From positions 1 through 64,000 of the forward strand of contig JBAOKB010000108.1 of NCBI GenBank assembly GCA_037044905.1: a stretch of DNA of 64,000 bases, in the 5' to 3' direction. Position numbers and translations under genes: made by a program. How positions within the stretch are numbered: position 1 is the stretch's first letter; each line of letters starts with the position of its first letter. The DNA is from Hortaea werneckii (lineage: Eukaryota > Ascomycota > Dothideomycetes > Mycosphaerellales > Teratosphaeriaceae). The notes under the pieces were generated by a model. The model saw only the letters and a program-made list of their open reading frames with translations, ran no database searches and had not been told where the DNA came from. Positions 9,881 through 21,736 of the stretch are shown piece by piece.

Positions 9881-11650
9881 GTCGTCTAACCCCCAGGAAT
9901 ATCATGACCATGACATCGACTCTGGAAGCCCTCCCGACAAGGAAGACGCACGTCACATTACTAAGCTCACACCTGAGGAATTGGTGTGGGAGAAGAAGCT
10001 CAAACGCAATGTCGACTCCCCAATTATGGTCGGTGCAACTCCCTTGCTAAGAGTCAATTTCGGATAGCTGACAAGTATTGCGATCTTTGGTCTGCCTTGT
10101 GTACTTGATGAATCATATTGATCGCAATAACTACCCGGCACCCAGGCTGGAGCAAATGCCGCAGTACTCGGGCATTAGTAATAATCAATAATCTATTGGT
10201 CTTTCGATTCTGTTTGTAGGATATGTCTTGGCCCAATTGCCGTCGAACTTGTTACTCAACTACTGTGGGAGGCCGTCTTAGTATGCATATTACGAGCGGA
10301 TACTAGGTTGCCACCACTAACTGTATGTCTTTCTCTCCGCAGGTACCTAGGCTCTTTAGCTAACCTGTGGGGATTGGTCTCAAACCTTAGTTCACAGGCC
10401 GGTACTGCTAGTAGAACGATTGCTCTTCCCTTTATCCTTGGTCTAGTAAGCAAGCAAGCTGCTGTGACTGGCGGAGAAGTTCAGAAAACTTGCTAATTCA
10501 TCCTATAGGTCAAGGCGCCTTTCTTCGCAGGAGTATGTCTAGACTGTTAAGTGTAGCTCCCGAAGAACTTAGCAAGGACTAACCATGTCTAGTCACTCTT
10601 TTATTTGTTCAAACGGTATACGAAATCGGAGGTGAGTTGGCATGTGGCATGGCCGACCACAACTCTGTTCACAGCACTAACATTCTGGATGTAGCTGAAT
10701 CTTAGAATGTCGATATTCTACTCCGCATCCTTGTTGTTAGGTGCATTCGGTAACTTGATTGCGGCTAGTATCCTCCGAGGGTTGAACAGTGGCCAGCAAG
10801 GATTGTCTCCATGGCATAGAAGTTGGCAGTTGAGGCTCTTTAACCAGCCATTCGTCTAACCCGCGCTACTAGTGGTTTTATATCATTGAAGGCTCAATTA
10901 CGATCACTGTTGGCGTCATAATAGTCTTCGTACTTCCCGACTTCCCGCACATATAGAGCAGAATCTCACCTAAATTAAAGCACGTCGCCAATCGGAGGAT
11001 AGGTAGGGAATTTTCACTCCTTCTATGCATTGCACTGCTGACCGGTTGCACTAGCGCTTGATGCTGCTGAGCGCGACGTGGATTAGACCGATTGATTGAG
11101 TTAAATTCATGGGCTAAAGCTGGCCTTCAAGGATCCGAAGATGTCCGTATTATCGATCAAACCGCTGCATGATGAAACGTCTATTGACTGTCTACTCGGA
11201 TCCAGGTATCTTCTTGCGATCGCATATCGTTGTACGTCTTGGACATTTTCGAGAGCTTAAAGAACGTGAAGGTTGGCTAACAGTATCATTACAGGTTTGG
11301 TTGCTGCCTCCGGATTCCAAAACTTCTCCCCAACGCTCACCAATACCATTACCAGTGGTAAGATCAGAAGTCTTCTTCTAGTAGCTCCGCCTTACATATT
11401 CATCACGCTCTGGTCGTACGCCCACAGTGTCCTCTCAGACCGATTTGCGAAGCGTGATAATCTTAGACTCCAGTGCAATAAGCGAGGTCTACTACGTAAG
11501 TGAGCAAAGACAGCCGGCCTTTGCTTATATGGTATGCAGCCAAACCTTGAAGTCCGCATTTACGAGGCATTATAAGCCGACACCGTCTTCGAGGCTAGAC
11601 TTGTCGACACTACGTCTTCCTTCCATGCTGCACCAGCACGCTTGACGGAC
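9880..11650 (+). pseudogene. Decayed MFS transporter of the allantoate permease (Dal5) type
   Basis: Recognisable blocks occur in order. An N-terminal segment LTPEELVWEKKLKRNVD is at about 9967-10017. The family-typical YLMNHIDRNN with APRLEQM is at about 10106-10155, and a second-helix block GYVLAQLPSNLLLNY at about 10219-10263. A plausible 62-base intron follows (about 10280-10342). Later blocks are SASLLLGAFGNLIAASILRG near 10720-10780, WFYIIEGSITITVG near 10874-10915, and GFQNFSPTLTNTITS with LLLVAPPYIF near 11313-11400. Stops and frameshifts separate the blocks. A live copy would have carried allantoate, nicotinate or similar organic anions at the plasma membrane. Confidence 0.8.
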
Positions 11651-14476
11651 CGGCAACACACACACTGTATTCACGCCAACTTACGTTTGGGCAGAGCATC
11701 CAAGCTGAACCCTCCGTCCTCTTCCTATCCATACGTCTTCACTGATGCTCCCAAACTTGCCAACATAGTCGCATGCTTCAAGGCTATAGACTCACGGTGC
11801 TCGAATGAGCAAGTTTAGGCGGGAAAGGGTGGCGTACAAAACATATGAGAAGCATGCCATGTTTGGTCACATGCGACGTTAAAGAGCGGGGAGCTCAACT
11901 GCGGTCCCTTTAGGGCAGAAGCCAAACAGCTGTGGGTAGGATTTCGACCGTGGGGTCCCTCGCGTGCGCTACCAACACACAGCTCGCTACATGGGGATAT
12001 AATACATCTGAGCCATAGTTGGACCCGCAATCATGACAGCTTCTGTTGAAACAGGTCTTGTGAAACAGGTTTGCCTTCTTCTCAGGACGATGAAGGACGT
12101 CACATTCTAGGCATGGCGCTCTGTCTCGTCGACTGTTTGGTCCTATCGCGGCATAAGCGGCGACTGGTATGGTTCCCACTACGATCGATCGCCTGTATAG
12201 ACAGTAGTCTTGGGAGTAGGCGCACGACACTCACACCGGCTGGCCACAGCTCGCTTTGGTCTACCCAAGACGTATGGCTACTATCAGGAAAGTCGCATGT
12301 TCTCGTCCGCGCTTCTTCAAAATTGCAGTCATTCTTATCTAGTCATTCTCTCCAAGTCATCCGCTTCAAGTCTGGAAGTCGCCATCTATAGTGGTTGCAT
12401 CGCAGCTGAAGCTCGCTCTGCCCATCGTGATCGTTCATCGTTCGTCATAGATGAAGGGACACATTGCGCGAGACTACGAATACTGTCGTCTACGCGGCAG
12501 CACTGGAGAACGCAGATACGAGACAGACCCCAAACGGAAGTATTTCCACTTAGGAAGCGGTTACATACTAAAGATCAATAGCGCGAGCTCAAAGCTTGGT
12601 AGCGACGATAACTCTGACCTACTTCGCCTACAAGATGTGCGTGCGCCAGAAGGGATGATGACACTTGGTGCGGTTGAGATCTCTTGCTCGACTAGTGCCT
12701 CTGGGGACCCCGATCGGCTGTCGGGGATCAAGCAGCGCTCGTTGTTGAAGGCGATAGTGTACCAGTCGGTAGGATGGCTAACATGAAAGTAGCTGATGAG
12801 CGTGATATGGCTTCAAGCTCAAGCCTTCACAGTGATTGACCCATCGAGAGAAGACGCACTTGGAGGCAGGCTTTGACCAGGTTAAACTCAAGCCTCACTG
12901 ATAGAGAGCCCGACGCCCATGCCTCACGGATGCCATGTCAAGCCTGCAATGAACGTATGAAGCCAGGTTTGACGACGCTGCTAGATACAATGTATGGCGC
13001 AGGCCCCGCTAAGGGTGAGCCACAGAAAGTATGCTCGAGTCTAGAGCAAGATGGTGGACATTATTGGGAATAAGAGAGACGGTATAACCTCGTATGGCGC
13101 CATTCGGGTGCCATTGTTTCGGGTTTATTGGTCGAGATCGGGCTCTTGTCCTGCCAATCATTCGGAAGGGGAAAGCAGGACCTAGCCAGGCACCGCACGC
13201 GGAAGAAAGGGACAGCGCCTTGGTTTCCACACTCGAGCGGCTGAACGAGACAGAACAGCGTGGACTTCAGATAAATGCATCCAGCACATTTTTCATGAGA
13301 ACGCGTGACAAATCCCGTTGCGCCGTTGCCGACACACGTGAACGATGATTCGGTGGAAGCAATGTGCGTCATCGGAAGGTCCGAAGGAAATTGAGTATCG
13401 TCCATCATTACTTTGGTTGAGGGATTCGATAGCCAGATGGTGCTATAGCACGGGCAGCCAAAAGGTGAGGACGAGCGTCGAGACGACGGCTGGCGATGAT
13501 GGGAGACGGGCCATAATAAAAGCGTTCGAGTATGGAAACGGCGCGACTCCTGTTCCCCTTTTCCTCCGACGTCTCCCCTGCATGAGCTGCGAGATAGGTG
13601 AGGCGTGGCGTGCATATGGTTCGTTGAACGGGTTCTGCCGACCTATAGTATCTCTGCTATCGCCTGGGTAATTCTTGCTGCATCGACACTATCGCGTCGC
13701 CATCGCTGACTTTGTAAGCTTAGCTGTTTGGATTAAGTTTATTCCCTCGTTAGTAGCGCTGGATCGCCCACGCACTAGACGCGGCTGTTCCTGCGTCGGG
13801 ACGGCCGCCATGCCTGTTTGAGGTGTGGGCTGACCGCTTCCGGCAAGACCCTCCCTCCCGCGCCAAGCCCAAGATGGTGCCGCACCAACTTCACCCACTT
13901 CACCCAGTTTCTGCTGCTCCACCACCACCGACTCCCCGGTTGTCCGCACTCCTGGATTATCAACGTGCGATGAGTCTGCCCAGGATGACCCACGTCTCTA
14001 ACTGCCATCACATCTGGCCTCTCTGGTCCGTTGACGCCGGCCTGCTGGCTCGCCCGTGGCTTAAGACATCACTTAAGCTAGGAAGTATTCTGCGCTGCCT
14101 CCTGTGCCAGGATAATGGACGCCTCAAGCTCTCGAAATGGCCCGCCTCTCCTAGGCCGTCCATGGCATCACGGCGTGTCTCAAGCTGGGACTATCGTAAT
14201 AATCTCCCTATACTATTGCAGCCATGATGTTCACGTCCCTATCGCCAACCGGGTGCTGTCCTATCTGCATACGTTTAAAACCCTTCCGGCACGCCAGTGA
14301 GCGCGCTCTCTTTCTTTCCTCACCCTTTTCGCCTTGGTGCTCTCCAGCAGAAGGTATTTCTTTGCAACGTATTTCGACGCTAGGGCGATCATTCGTTCGA
14401 GCCCTCGTCCTATCACGTTGCCACTTTTCCTTTTATTTCGTACCTCTTCTCCAAATACATTCGATTCAGATTAATC
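11651..14476. other. Long stretch without a confident gene; possible membrane-protein remnant
   Basis: No intact gene is supported. Around 12,210-12,790 a plus-strand segment faintly resembles the later part of a SAT4/Pth11-type membrane protein: a 'RFGLPK' block, then a polar tail ending in a 'MTLGAVEIS' segment. Stops interrupt it and I put this reading at about one in four. A frame on the minus strand at 13061-13615 (184 codons) has no recognisable domain. The last few hundred bases before 14477 are presumably the promoter of the repeat-protein gene. Confidence 0.3.
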
Positions 14477-17400
14477 ATGAAGGGCGCCACCTTGTTTCTC
14501 GCCTTCCTGGCGAGTCTCGAGCCGGCGTACTCTTTGCCCGGCTGGGGCAGACTTGCAAGGAATGCCAACGATGTGAAGAAGGTCGAGGCTGAGATGGCGA
14601 GGGCCGGCAAGGGCCGTCGCTGGGGGACTGGACCGTGGGGTACTGGTGGCAGCAATAGTACTTACGGCACTGGTTTGACGACGGGAACTGGTGGAACGGG
14701 CGTCGCAGGTCCAACAGGATTCACCAGCAGTGGTTCATACATTGGTGACGGGGTTGGTGGCAGCGCTGGTGAGTAGCCTGGAGATTCCTCATCATCTTGC
14801 ATTTTCCCTGACACATCTTTCCACAGCCCCTCAAACCACGGAAACCGTCAGCACGGTTCAGACCGATTACACCACTGTGTATCCGACGTCTTCCTACCTC
14901 ACCTCCGACGGCAATGACTACACTAGGACGTACGAGACAACTGTGATTGTTCCTACCACTTACGAAACCACCTTGACTATTACTGTCTACCCGAGTGCTA
15001 CGGGCGGCAAGCAACCGAATGGTCAGCCCCAGATCACCTCGGCCAAGGAAACCGTCCCGGCGCAGCAAACCGAGCCAGCGAGTGGCGAGCCGTGGACCGT
15101 CGTTACGTCGACCGAAGTGGAGACGATCTACACCACCGTATATCCGACTGCTTCTCGGTACACGTCCAACGGCCAGCCTCAGATCAGCTCCTGGGATGAG
15201 ACCTCAACGGTGACGACTGCGTACACCACCACTATCACGCTCACAATCCCGTATGCTGAAACGGGCAAGCCTGAGAAAGGTCCAGGCAAGGGAGGCTGGC
15301 ATGGCGGATGGGGCCAGTGGACCAAGGGCAACTCACCACACACTGTGGAGACTACCCGCGAGGTCGAAACTGAGTACACCACCGTGTACCCGACCGCCAC
15401 TCGGTATACGTCCGATCGTCAACCTCAGTACACCTCTTGGGATGCAACCTCGACGGTGACGAGTACCTATACCACGACCCTCACCTTTACGATCCCTGCG
15501 ACCAAGGTGCCTCATCCCAGCGGCGGATACGGAGGCGGCTACCCCACGAAGAAGCCCCTGCCCCCGGACTCGACGTACACCACCTACACGACCACGTATA
15601 CCACCGCGGGTAATGCGTACCCGGTGTCCACGATCACGGAGACACTTACTTCGTTTGTTACGAAGACTATTCAAGGCACTGCTACCCCCTCGCCAACCAC
15701 CTACACGACTACCTACACGGTTCCGGCTGGCCCTGGATCTCCTATCACATCTGTTGTTACGAAGACCTTTACTCCTATTGTTACCACGACAGATCTTACT
15801 ACCGTATACCCGTCCCCAACCACTTACACAACCACTTACACTTTGACGGCTGGTCCTGGATCTGGATCCGTTACAACGGAGACAGTTACTTCTTTCATTA
15901 CTACGACCGTCCCAGGAAGTGTTGTTCCGTCTACAACGACATATACGACGACATTTACGCCTTCCGCCGGCCCTGGATCTGTTACCACCCTAACCTCGCT
16001 GATCACGACCACGGTTTCGGGTACTCCGACTACAAGCCTGACCACCTTTACGACGACGGCGACGGCGTCGGCCGGTCCTGGATCCCTTACCAGGAGTACT
16101 GTGACCTCGATTGTGACGACTGCTGTTCCGATCAATTCCACGACGTCTTCCTCGATGTCCAGCACGAGCCTCAGCAATGTTGGTCCCATCAGCAACACAC
16201 GCTCCTCGACTATGAGTGGAAACATGACGAGTTCTATGGCGACAGGCACAGGTGGCCCAATCCAGCCAAGCCGCTCATCGACTATGAGTGGAAACATGAC
16301 AAGCTCTATGTTGACTGGCACAGGTGGCCCAATCCAGCCGAGCCGCTCGTCGACTATGAGTGGAAACATGACCAGCTCTATGTTGACTGGCACTGGTGGT
16401 CCGATTCAGCCAAGCCGCTCATCGACTATGAGTGGCAACATGACCAGCTCTATGTTGACTGGCACTGGTGGTCCGATTCAGCCGAGCCGCTCCTCCACGA
16501 TGAGTGGCAACATGACCAGCTCTATGTTGACCGGCACTGGTGGTCCGATTCAACCCAGCCGCTCATCGACTATGAGTGGCAACATGACCAGCTCCATGTT
16601 GACTGGCACAGGTGGTCCGATTCAACCCAGCCGCTCATCCACGATGAGTGGCAACATGACCTCTTCCATGATGACTGGCACGGGCAGCTCTACCTTCGCT
16701 CCAACTAGTCTGACCCGCTCGATGAACAGCAGCATGCCGGGTACGGGGACAGCTGGACCAGTGAACCCGACTCGTTCAATGACCATGTCCAACAGCACTA
16801 TGCCGGGTACGGGGACGGCTGGACCAGTGAACCCGACTCGTTCAATGACCATGTCCAACAGCACTATGCCCGGTACAGGGACAGCTGGTCCAGTTAACCC
16901 GACCCGCTCGTCTACCATGTCGAACAGCACCATGCCCGGTACAGGGACAGCTGGCCCAATTAACCCAACCCGCTCTTCGACCATGTCGAACAGCACCATG
17001 CCCGGTACCGGGACGGCTGGCCCTATCAGTCAGACCCGGTCTTCGACCATGAGCATGAGTGGAAACACGACTTCCTCCATGATGCCCACAGCCAGCGGTT
17101 CGGTTAGCAACTCCGCCAATATCACTTCTATGATGCCCACGGCGAGTGGTTCTGCTAGCAACAGCGCAAACAACTCGGCGACGGCTGGCCCGATCAACCC
17201 ATCCCGTTCATCGACCATGAGTGGAAACATGACCTCCTCGATGATGCCGACGGCGAGCGGCTCTGCTAGCAACAGTGCTAACAACACGGCAACAGCTGGC
17301 CCGATCAACCCAACTCGTTCGTCGACCATGAGTGGGAACATGACTTCCTCCATGATGCCGACGGCGAGCGGCTCTGCTAGCAACAGCGCCAACTCTACCA

Positions 17401-18707
17401 TGAGCTCGTCGACCTCGAGCGGAGCTGCCACTGCTGGCCCAATCACCAACAGCGCCAACTCGACGACCTCCGCTGGCCCAACTTCCAGTGGAGCATCGAC
17501 CGGAGGTCCGATTAGCAACAGCGCTAACTCCACGACGTCGAGCGGAGACGCTACCGCTGGTCCTATTAGCAACACCAGGAGCTCCACTGCCAGCGCTGGT
17601 CCCATTAGCAACAGTGCGAACTCCACTAGCTCTTCCGCCCCGGCTACGAGCTCGTCTGCCAGCGCCGGTCCCATCAGCAACAGTGCGAACTCGACTAGCT
17701 CTTCCGCCCCAGCTACGACCAGCTCGTCTGCCAGCGCGGGTCCGATCAGCAACAGTGCGAACTCCACTAGCTCTCCCGCCCCGGCTACGACCAGCTCGTC
17801 CGCCATGACCTCGAGCTCCTCTGCCAGCGCTGGAACAATCAGCAACGGTGCAAACTCTACCGCTCCGGCCTCTTCAACATCGAGCGGAGGCTCTGACGCT
17901 GACCCTATCGGCAACACCAGGAGTTCATCATCTTCTGTGGCTTCCACTACGAGCTCCTCTGCCAGCGCAGGCCCTATTAGCAACAGCGCCAACTCGACTA
18001 TTACGCAAAGCCCTAGTACTTCTACGACCGCTTCGGATGTGACTTTCACCACCACCAACTCCAATGGTGAGCCTCTGATCGGTGTATCGCTTGGTAGCGG
18101 CGGCGTATCGCTCGGCATCGGTGGCACCGGTGGAGGTCTTATCTCGGCTGGTGTTGGAGGAGGCGCAGACTCTACGACCCCCTCGACGGCATCTGCCTCG
18201 ACCACGCCGGCAAGCAGCTCAACCATCACCCAAAGCCCTAGCCTCTCAACGTCCTCGGATGTGACCTTCACAACTACCAACTCGAACGGTGAGCCTCTTA
18301 TCGGTGTATCCCTTGGCAGCGGTGGTGTCTCGCTGGGTATTGGCGGTACCGGTGGAGGTCTTGTATCCGCAGGTGTCGGTGCGGGTTCAACAACGGACTC
18401 TGGAAGCGTGGCGAGCCAGACTGCCTCGCCGGCCTCTACCGCAAGCTCCGATTCCTCGAGCCAGACTGCTAGCTCGACTGCACCGGCGTCAACCACTTCT
18501 GCCTCGCCTTCCTCCACCAGCGGCTCTGCTTCTTCGACTATCACCCCAAGTCCTAGCATGACCACGTCTATTGTGTCAGGTTCGACGTTCTCGACTACCA
18601 ACTCGAACGGCGAGCCTGTCCTTGGCGTCTCCCTTGGCAGCGGTGGCGTGTCCCTCGGCATTGGAGATGGTAGCGGAGGTCTTTTGGGTGCCGGCATTGG
18701 CGGTTAA
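14477..18707 (+). CDS. Large secreted Ser/Thr-rich mucin-like repeat protein
   Basis: Two exons, 14477-14768 and 14827-18707, join in frame through a 58-base GT-AG intron to give 1390 residues. The start encodes a signal peptide (MKGATLFLAFLASLEPAYS). Next come a Gly/Trp-rich stretch and about 380 residues of Thr/Tyr-rich repeats (TTVYPT, TYTTTYT). Then come seven 24-residue tandem repeats (core RSSTMSGNMTSSM..GTGGP, 72 bases each, 16200-16703), about four repeats with core NSTMPGTGTAGP, and several GPISNSANST repeats. Three C-terminal units have core TTNSNGEPLIGVSLGSGGVSLG. There is no hydrophobic GPI tail. The product is probably a heavily O-glycosylated wall or extracellular protein, perhaps an adhesin. 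No catalytic domain is visible. Confidence 0.85.
16200..16703 (+). repeat. Seven-copy 72-base coding tandem repeat
   Basis: Seven head-to-tail 72-base units encode RSSTMSGNMTSSM(A/L/M)TGTGG followed by PIQPS in the first six. Copies 2-6 share the MLTG variant and differ by few synonymous changes. The first (MATG) and last (MMTGTGSS) are the most diverged, as expected for an array that grows and shrinks by unequal exchange. The unit length keeps the reading frame. Confidence 0.9.
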
Positions 18708-19702
18708 TCGCAACCAAAGCAAGGAGGAGGCATTTCCTACGACTGGGTTGTAATTTTTAATTATTTTCCTTGAGTCTCAAGCTATACGACGTTCTTTGGA
18801 TAGCACATCAGCACAATGTACAAGACGAAGTTTTGATTGTAGACAGAATGTACGATGCTCCAAGAAGCGGTTAAATTCACATGGTCCACTTCCAAGTTCT
18901 CTCGTCGTTCTTCACATGGTTGGCGATAATAACTTCGAAGAATTTTGGCGCAGTACGTTGTCGAGCGATGTGCCCACCATCCGCCCCTGTACATTGTTGA
19001 CCCTTTGGGCACACTGGATGCTATTGCACCGAACATTGATTGGCCGCCGTGACATCTCCTAGCAATACAAATTGAGCTTTCCATGCGAAGTGCAACATAT
19101 GAAAAGCCTCGGGAAATCGGCGTACATAGATAGGAATAAGATGCAATATGAGAGGACCTACAAATGTTCAATTGAATCTTGTTGGAGCTACGACATATGG
19201 ACACTTGAAAACCGCCATTTTGCAGACAAGCCCACTTGCCTGGCGCCATTATTACCCACCTCCGCAAACATTTACACACTTTGTATCCATTTCTCGAAAG
19301 CTTTGCACGACTTCCCATCTCTCAAAAGCCAGGTTAGTCGGCAAGGTTGGGGTCTTGGGATGCTTCAAATTTGCGACCGTTTGATCTCGACCCACCACCA
19401 ACGACATGACTAGGCCGTCTCAATTACTTTTTCAAGCAATCGCAAGGAGACACACGTTGCGCTCTTACTCTATCGCGTGTACGTTCAATGCGCAGATTCT
19501 GAACAACGGTGATATGGACGCACCACATTGGCCGAATGACTCGGACGATTTGAGGAAGGGCTTCGCACTGACATTCAACCACGGCCTTCGCAATCGTCAT
19601 GCCGAAGAACGAGAATATTGACGGCAAGCGTATCGATACAGATGTATATAGACGCCGACTGTAAGAACTCGAGCTTTTCCCTGGACGTCTTGTTGCCTCA
19701 CA
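18708..19702. other. Intergenic region
   Basis: Just under 1 kb between the repeat-protein gene and the GMC pseudogene. Open frames on both strands (for example 18782-19318 minus) have no family features. The part just after 18707 should include the 3' untranslated region of the repeat-protein gene. Confidence 0.4.
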
Positions 19703-21634
19703 TTGCCAAATCCCAGGAAGACGCTCGCGATGTACGCTTTGCTTGCATTTCTGGCCTCTGCAGCCCAGTCCGCCCTGGGTCTTGACAGCTTCAATCCGGA
19801 CGGAAACACTTTCGGCAAACCAGGTCTGAAGGCTTCATACGACTACATTGTCGTGGGTGGTGGTACCGGAGGATTGACCATCGCTGCACGCTTGGCCGAG
19901 GACAAGAATGTCTCCGTTGCCGTCGTTGAGGTGGATGGCTTCTATTAGATTGGTAGCGGGAATGGTAGGTATGAGAGCGCAGCAAACCATTGCTATCACT
20001 CCGAGCTAACACTTTTCGAGTGTCGTGCCTGGTCTCTTCGGCGAAAAAAGCGTAGGTGTAGCGCCGGATGCCGGCTTCCCATGGATCGACTGGCAGTTTA
20101 TCACCACCCCTCAATCCAGTCTGGGTAACTGGCAGCGTCCATTATGCATGTGGCAAGACCCTCGGTGGCTCCAGTGCTCTCGACTACATGACCTATCATA
20201 GAGCCACTAACGGGTCATACGACAAATGGGCTCATGAGGTCGGCGACTCGTCTTTACACCTTAGAGCAACTCCTCCCTTACTACGAGCGAAGTGTAAACG
20301 TGACATCCCTGAGCAACGAGACCCGCCTGGGAAATGCCACAGTGGAATTAGGTCGCGGAGCATACAATGAGGATGCATCACGAGCACAACCCTTGCAAGT
20401 ATCACTGTCTGGGTACGCCGGGGTACTCTCGACGTGGTTCAGCCACGCATTCAAAGCCCTTGGACTCAGAGCTTCGAATGATTCGATCTAGGGTCGCTCT
20501 ATGGTGCCAACTACGCTTTGAGCACCATTGGACCCCACGGAGCCAAGCGCAACTCATCGCAGACCAGCTTCTTCAACTACGCAAAGCCAGATATCACCGT
20601 CTACTCGCATACCCCAGCTCGCAAGGTACTTGTGGCAAATGACTCTTGTGCGGAAGGAGTTGGTGTCACCACTTCCGGAGTCGACTATGCCCTCACTGCC
20701 AAGGAAGAAGTCATCCTGTCAGCCGGCGCATTCCACTCCCCTCAACTACTGATGTTGTCCGGCATTGGCCCAGCTCGATCAGCACGATGTCCTGGTAGTC
20801 AAGGATCTGCCTAGGGTAGGTCAAAACATGTGGGATCAAATCTTCTTTGGTGTCTGCTACCCTGTATAGATCCCGACCACGGCTCGACTGGAGACTGATC
20901 CGGAGTACGTCGCACAGGCCCTAGAGATGTACAAAACCAACGGGACTGGCCCACTGGCCGGTGCAGCCGGCATGATTGCCTTTGAGTGCCTCACGGACAA
21001 CGTTCCCGAGCTCATTTCGAACTCTACCATTGCCGACCTAGAAGAATACTTTCCACTTGACTGGCCCGACGTCGAGTACCTCAGTACAGATGCCTGGACT
21101 GGGACCCGAAACCAAAACGAAGGTCCAGGTGATGGAACAGCCAGTCGATCTGAAATCTCCGCCATCATGCTATCGCCTTTCTCCCGCGGGAACGTAACGC
21201 TCCAGTCCGCCGATGCTACGGATCTGCCCATCATCAATCCCAACTGGCTGACCGATACCCGCGATAAGGAGGTCGCTATCGCTGCGTTCAAGCGTACACG
21301 CCAGATCTGGGGTGCCATGAGCGAGATAGTGTGAGGCGAAGAATTTAGGCCCGGCGCGGATGTTCAAAGCGACGAGGCTATCTTGGATTGGATCCGGCAG
21401 GATAGCTTGACAATCTGGCATGCGTCTGCCACTTGCAAGATGGGGACTCGCGATGATGATGGGGCAGTCGTTGACTCTAAAGCGAAGGTGTACGGCGTGG
21501 ATAAGCTCCGAGTCGTCGATGCGAGTGCATTCCCGTTCCTGCCTCCTGGTCATCCGCAAAGCACCGTGTACATGCTGGCGGAGAAGATTGCTGATGACAT
21601 CAAGCAAAGCCGATGGAGCGGTATTCATACCTAG
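19703..21634 (+). pseudogene. GMC-family FAD oxidoreductase, multiply disabled
   Basis: The order of GMC motifs is complete but the frame is broken. The first exon begins MPNPRKTLAMYALLAFLASAAQ (signal-peptide-like) and carries the FAD-binding YDYIVVGGGTGG and an AARLAED block. A TAG at 19946-19948 then interrupts it. After a plausible short intron near 19964-20020 come GFPWIDWQF, a frameshift near 20130, KTLGGSSALDYM, and SAGAFHSPQLLMLSGIG (GMC signature 2). Next come a frameshift near 20775, TAG at 20866-20868, and TGA at 21332-21334. The C-terminal active-site blocks WHASATCKMG and PPGHPQSTVYMLAEKIA end at 21634. Relatives oxidise alcohols, sugars or secondary metabolites. Some of the stops could be C-to-T changes. 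Confidence 0.92.
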
Positions 21635-21736
21635 TGCGTTCTTGAGGGTTGCTGTAAGTGTTGTAGATGAAGCAGAGCGTCAATGACAACTAGACTTCAA
21701 CTTGCTGCGAGCAGTTGGCGGCTTCATCGGTTTTTT

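Noticed and set aside
12210..12790. Possible SAT4/Pth11-type remnant
   Set aside because: Only two weak blocks match and stops intervene. It is kept as a remark in the intergenic entry and not called as a pseudogene.
17030..18697. A 555-codon open frame on the minus strand opposite the mucin-like gene, and shorter ones at 15836-16393 and 16622-16999
   Set aside because: They mirror the repeat array of the plus-strand gene and consist of repetitive Val/Leu/Pro/Glu words. Biased Ser/Thr/Gly codons leave the opposite strand free of stops.
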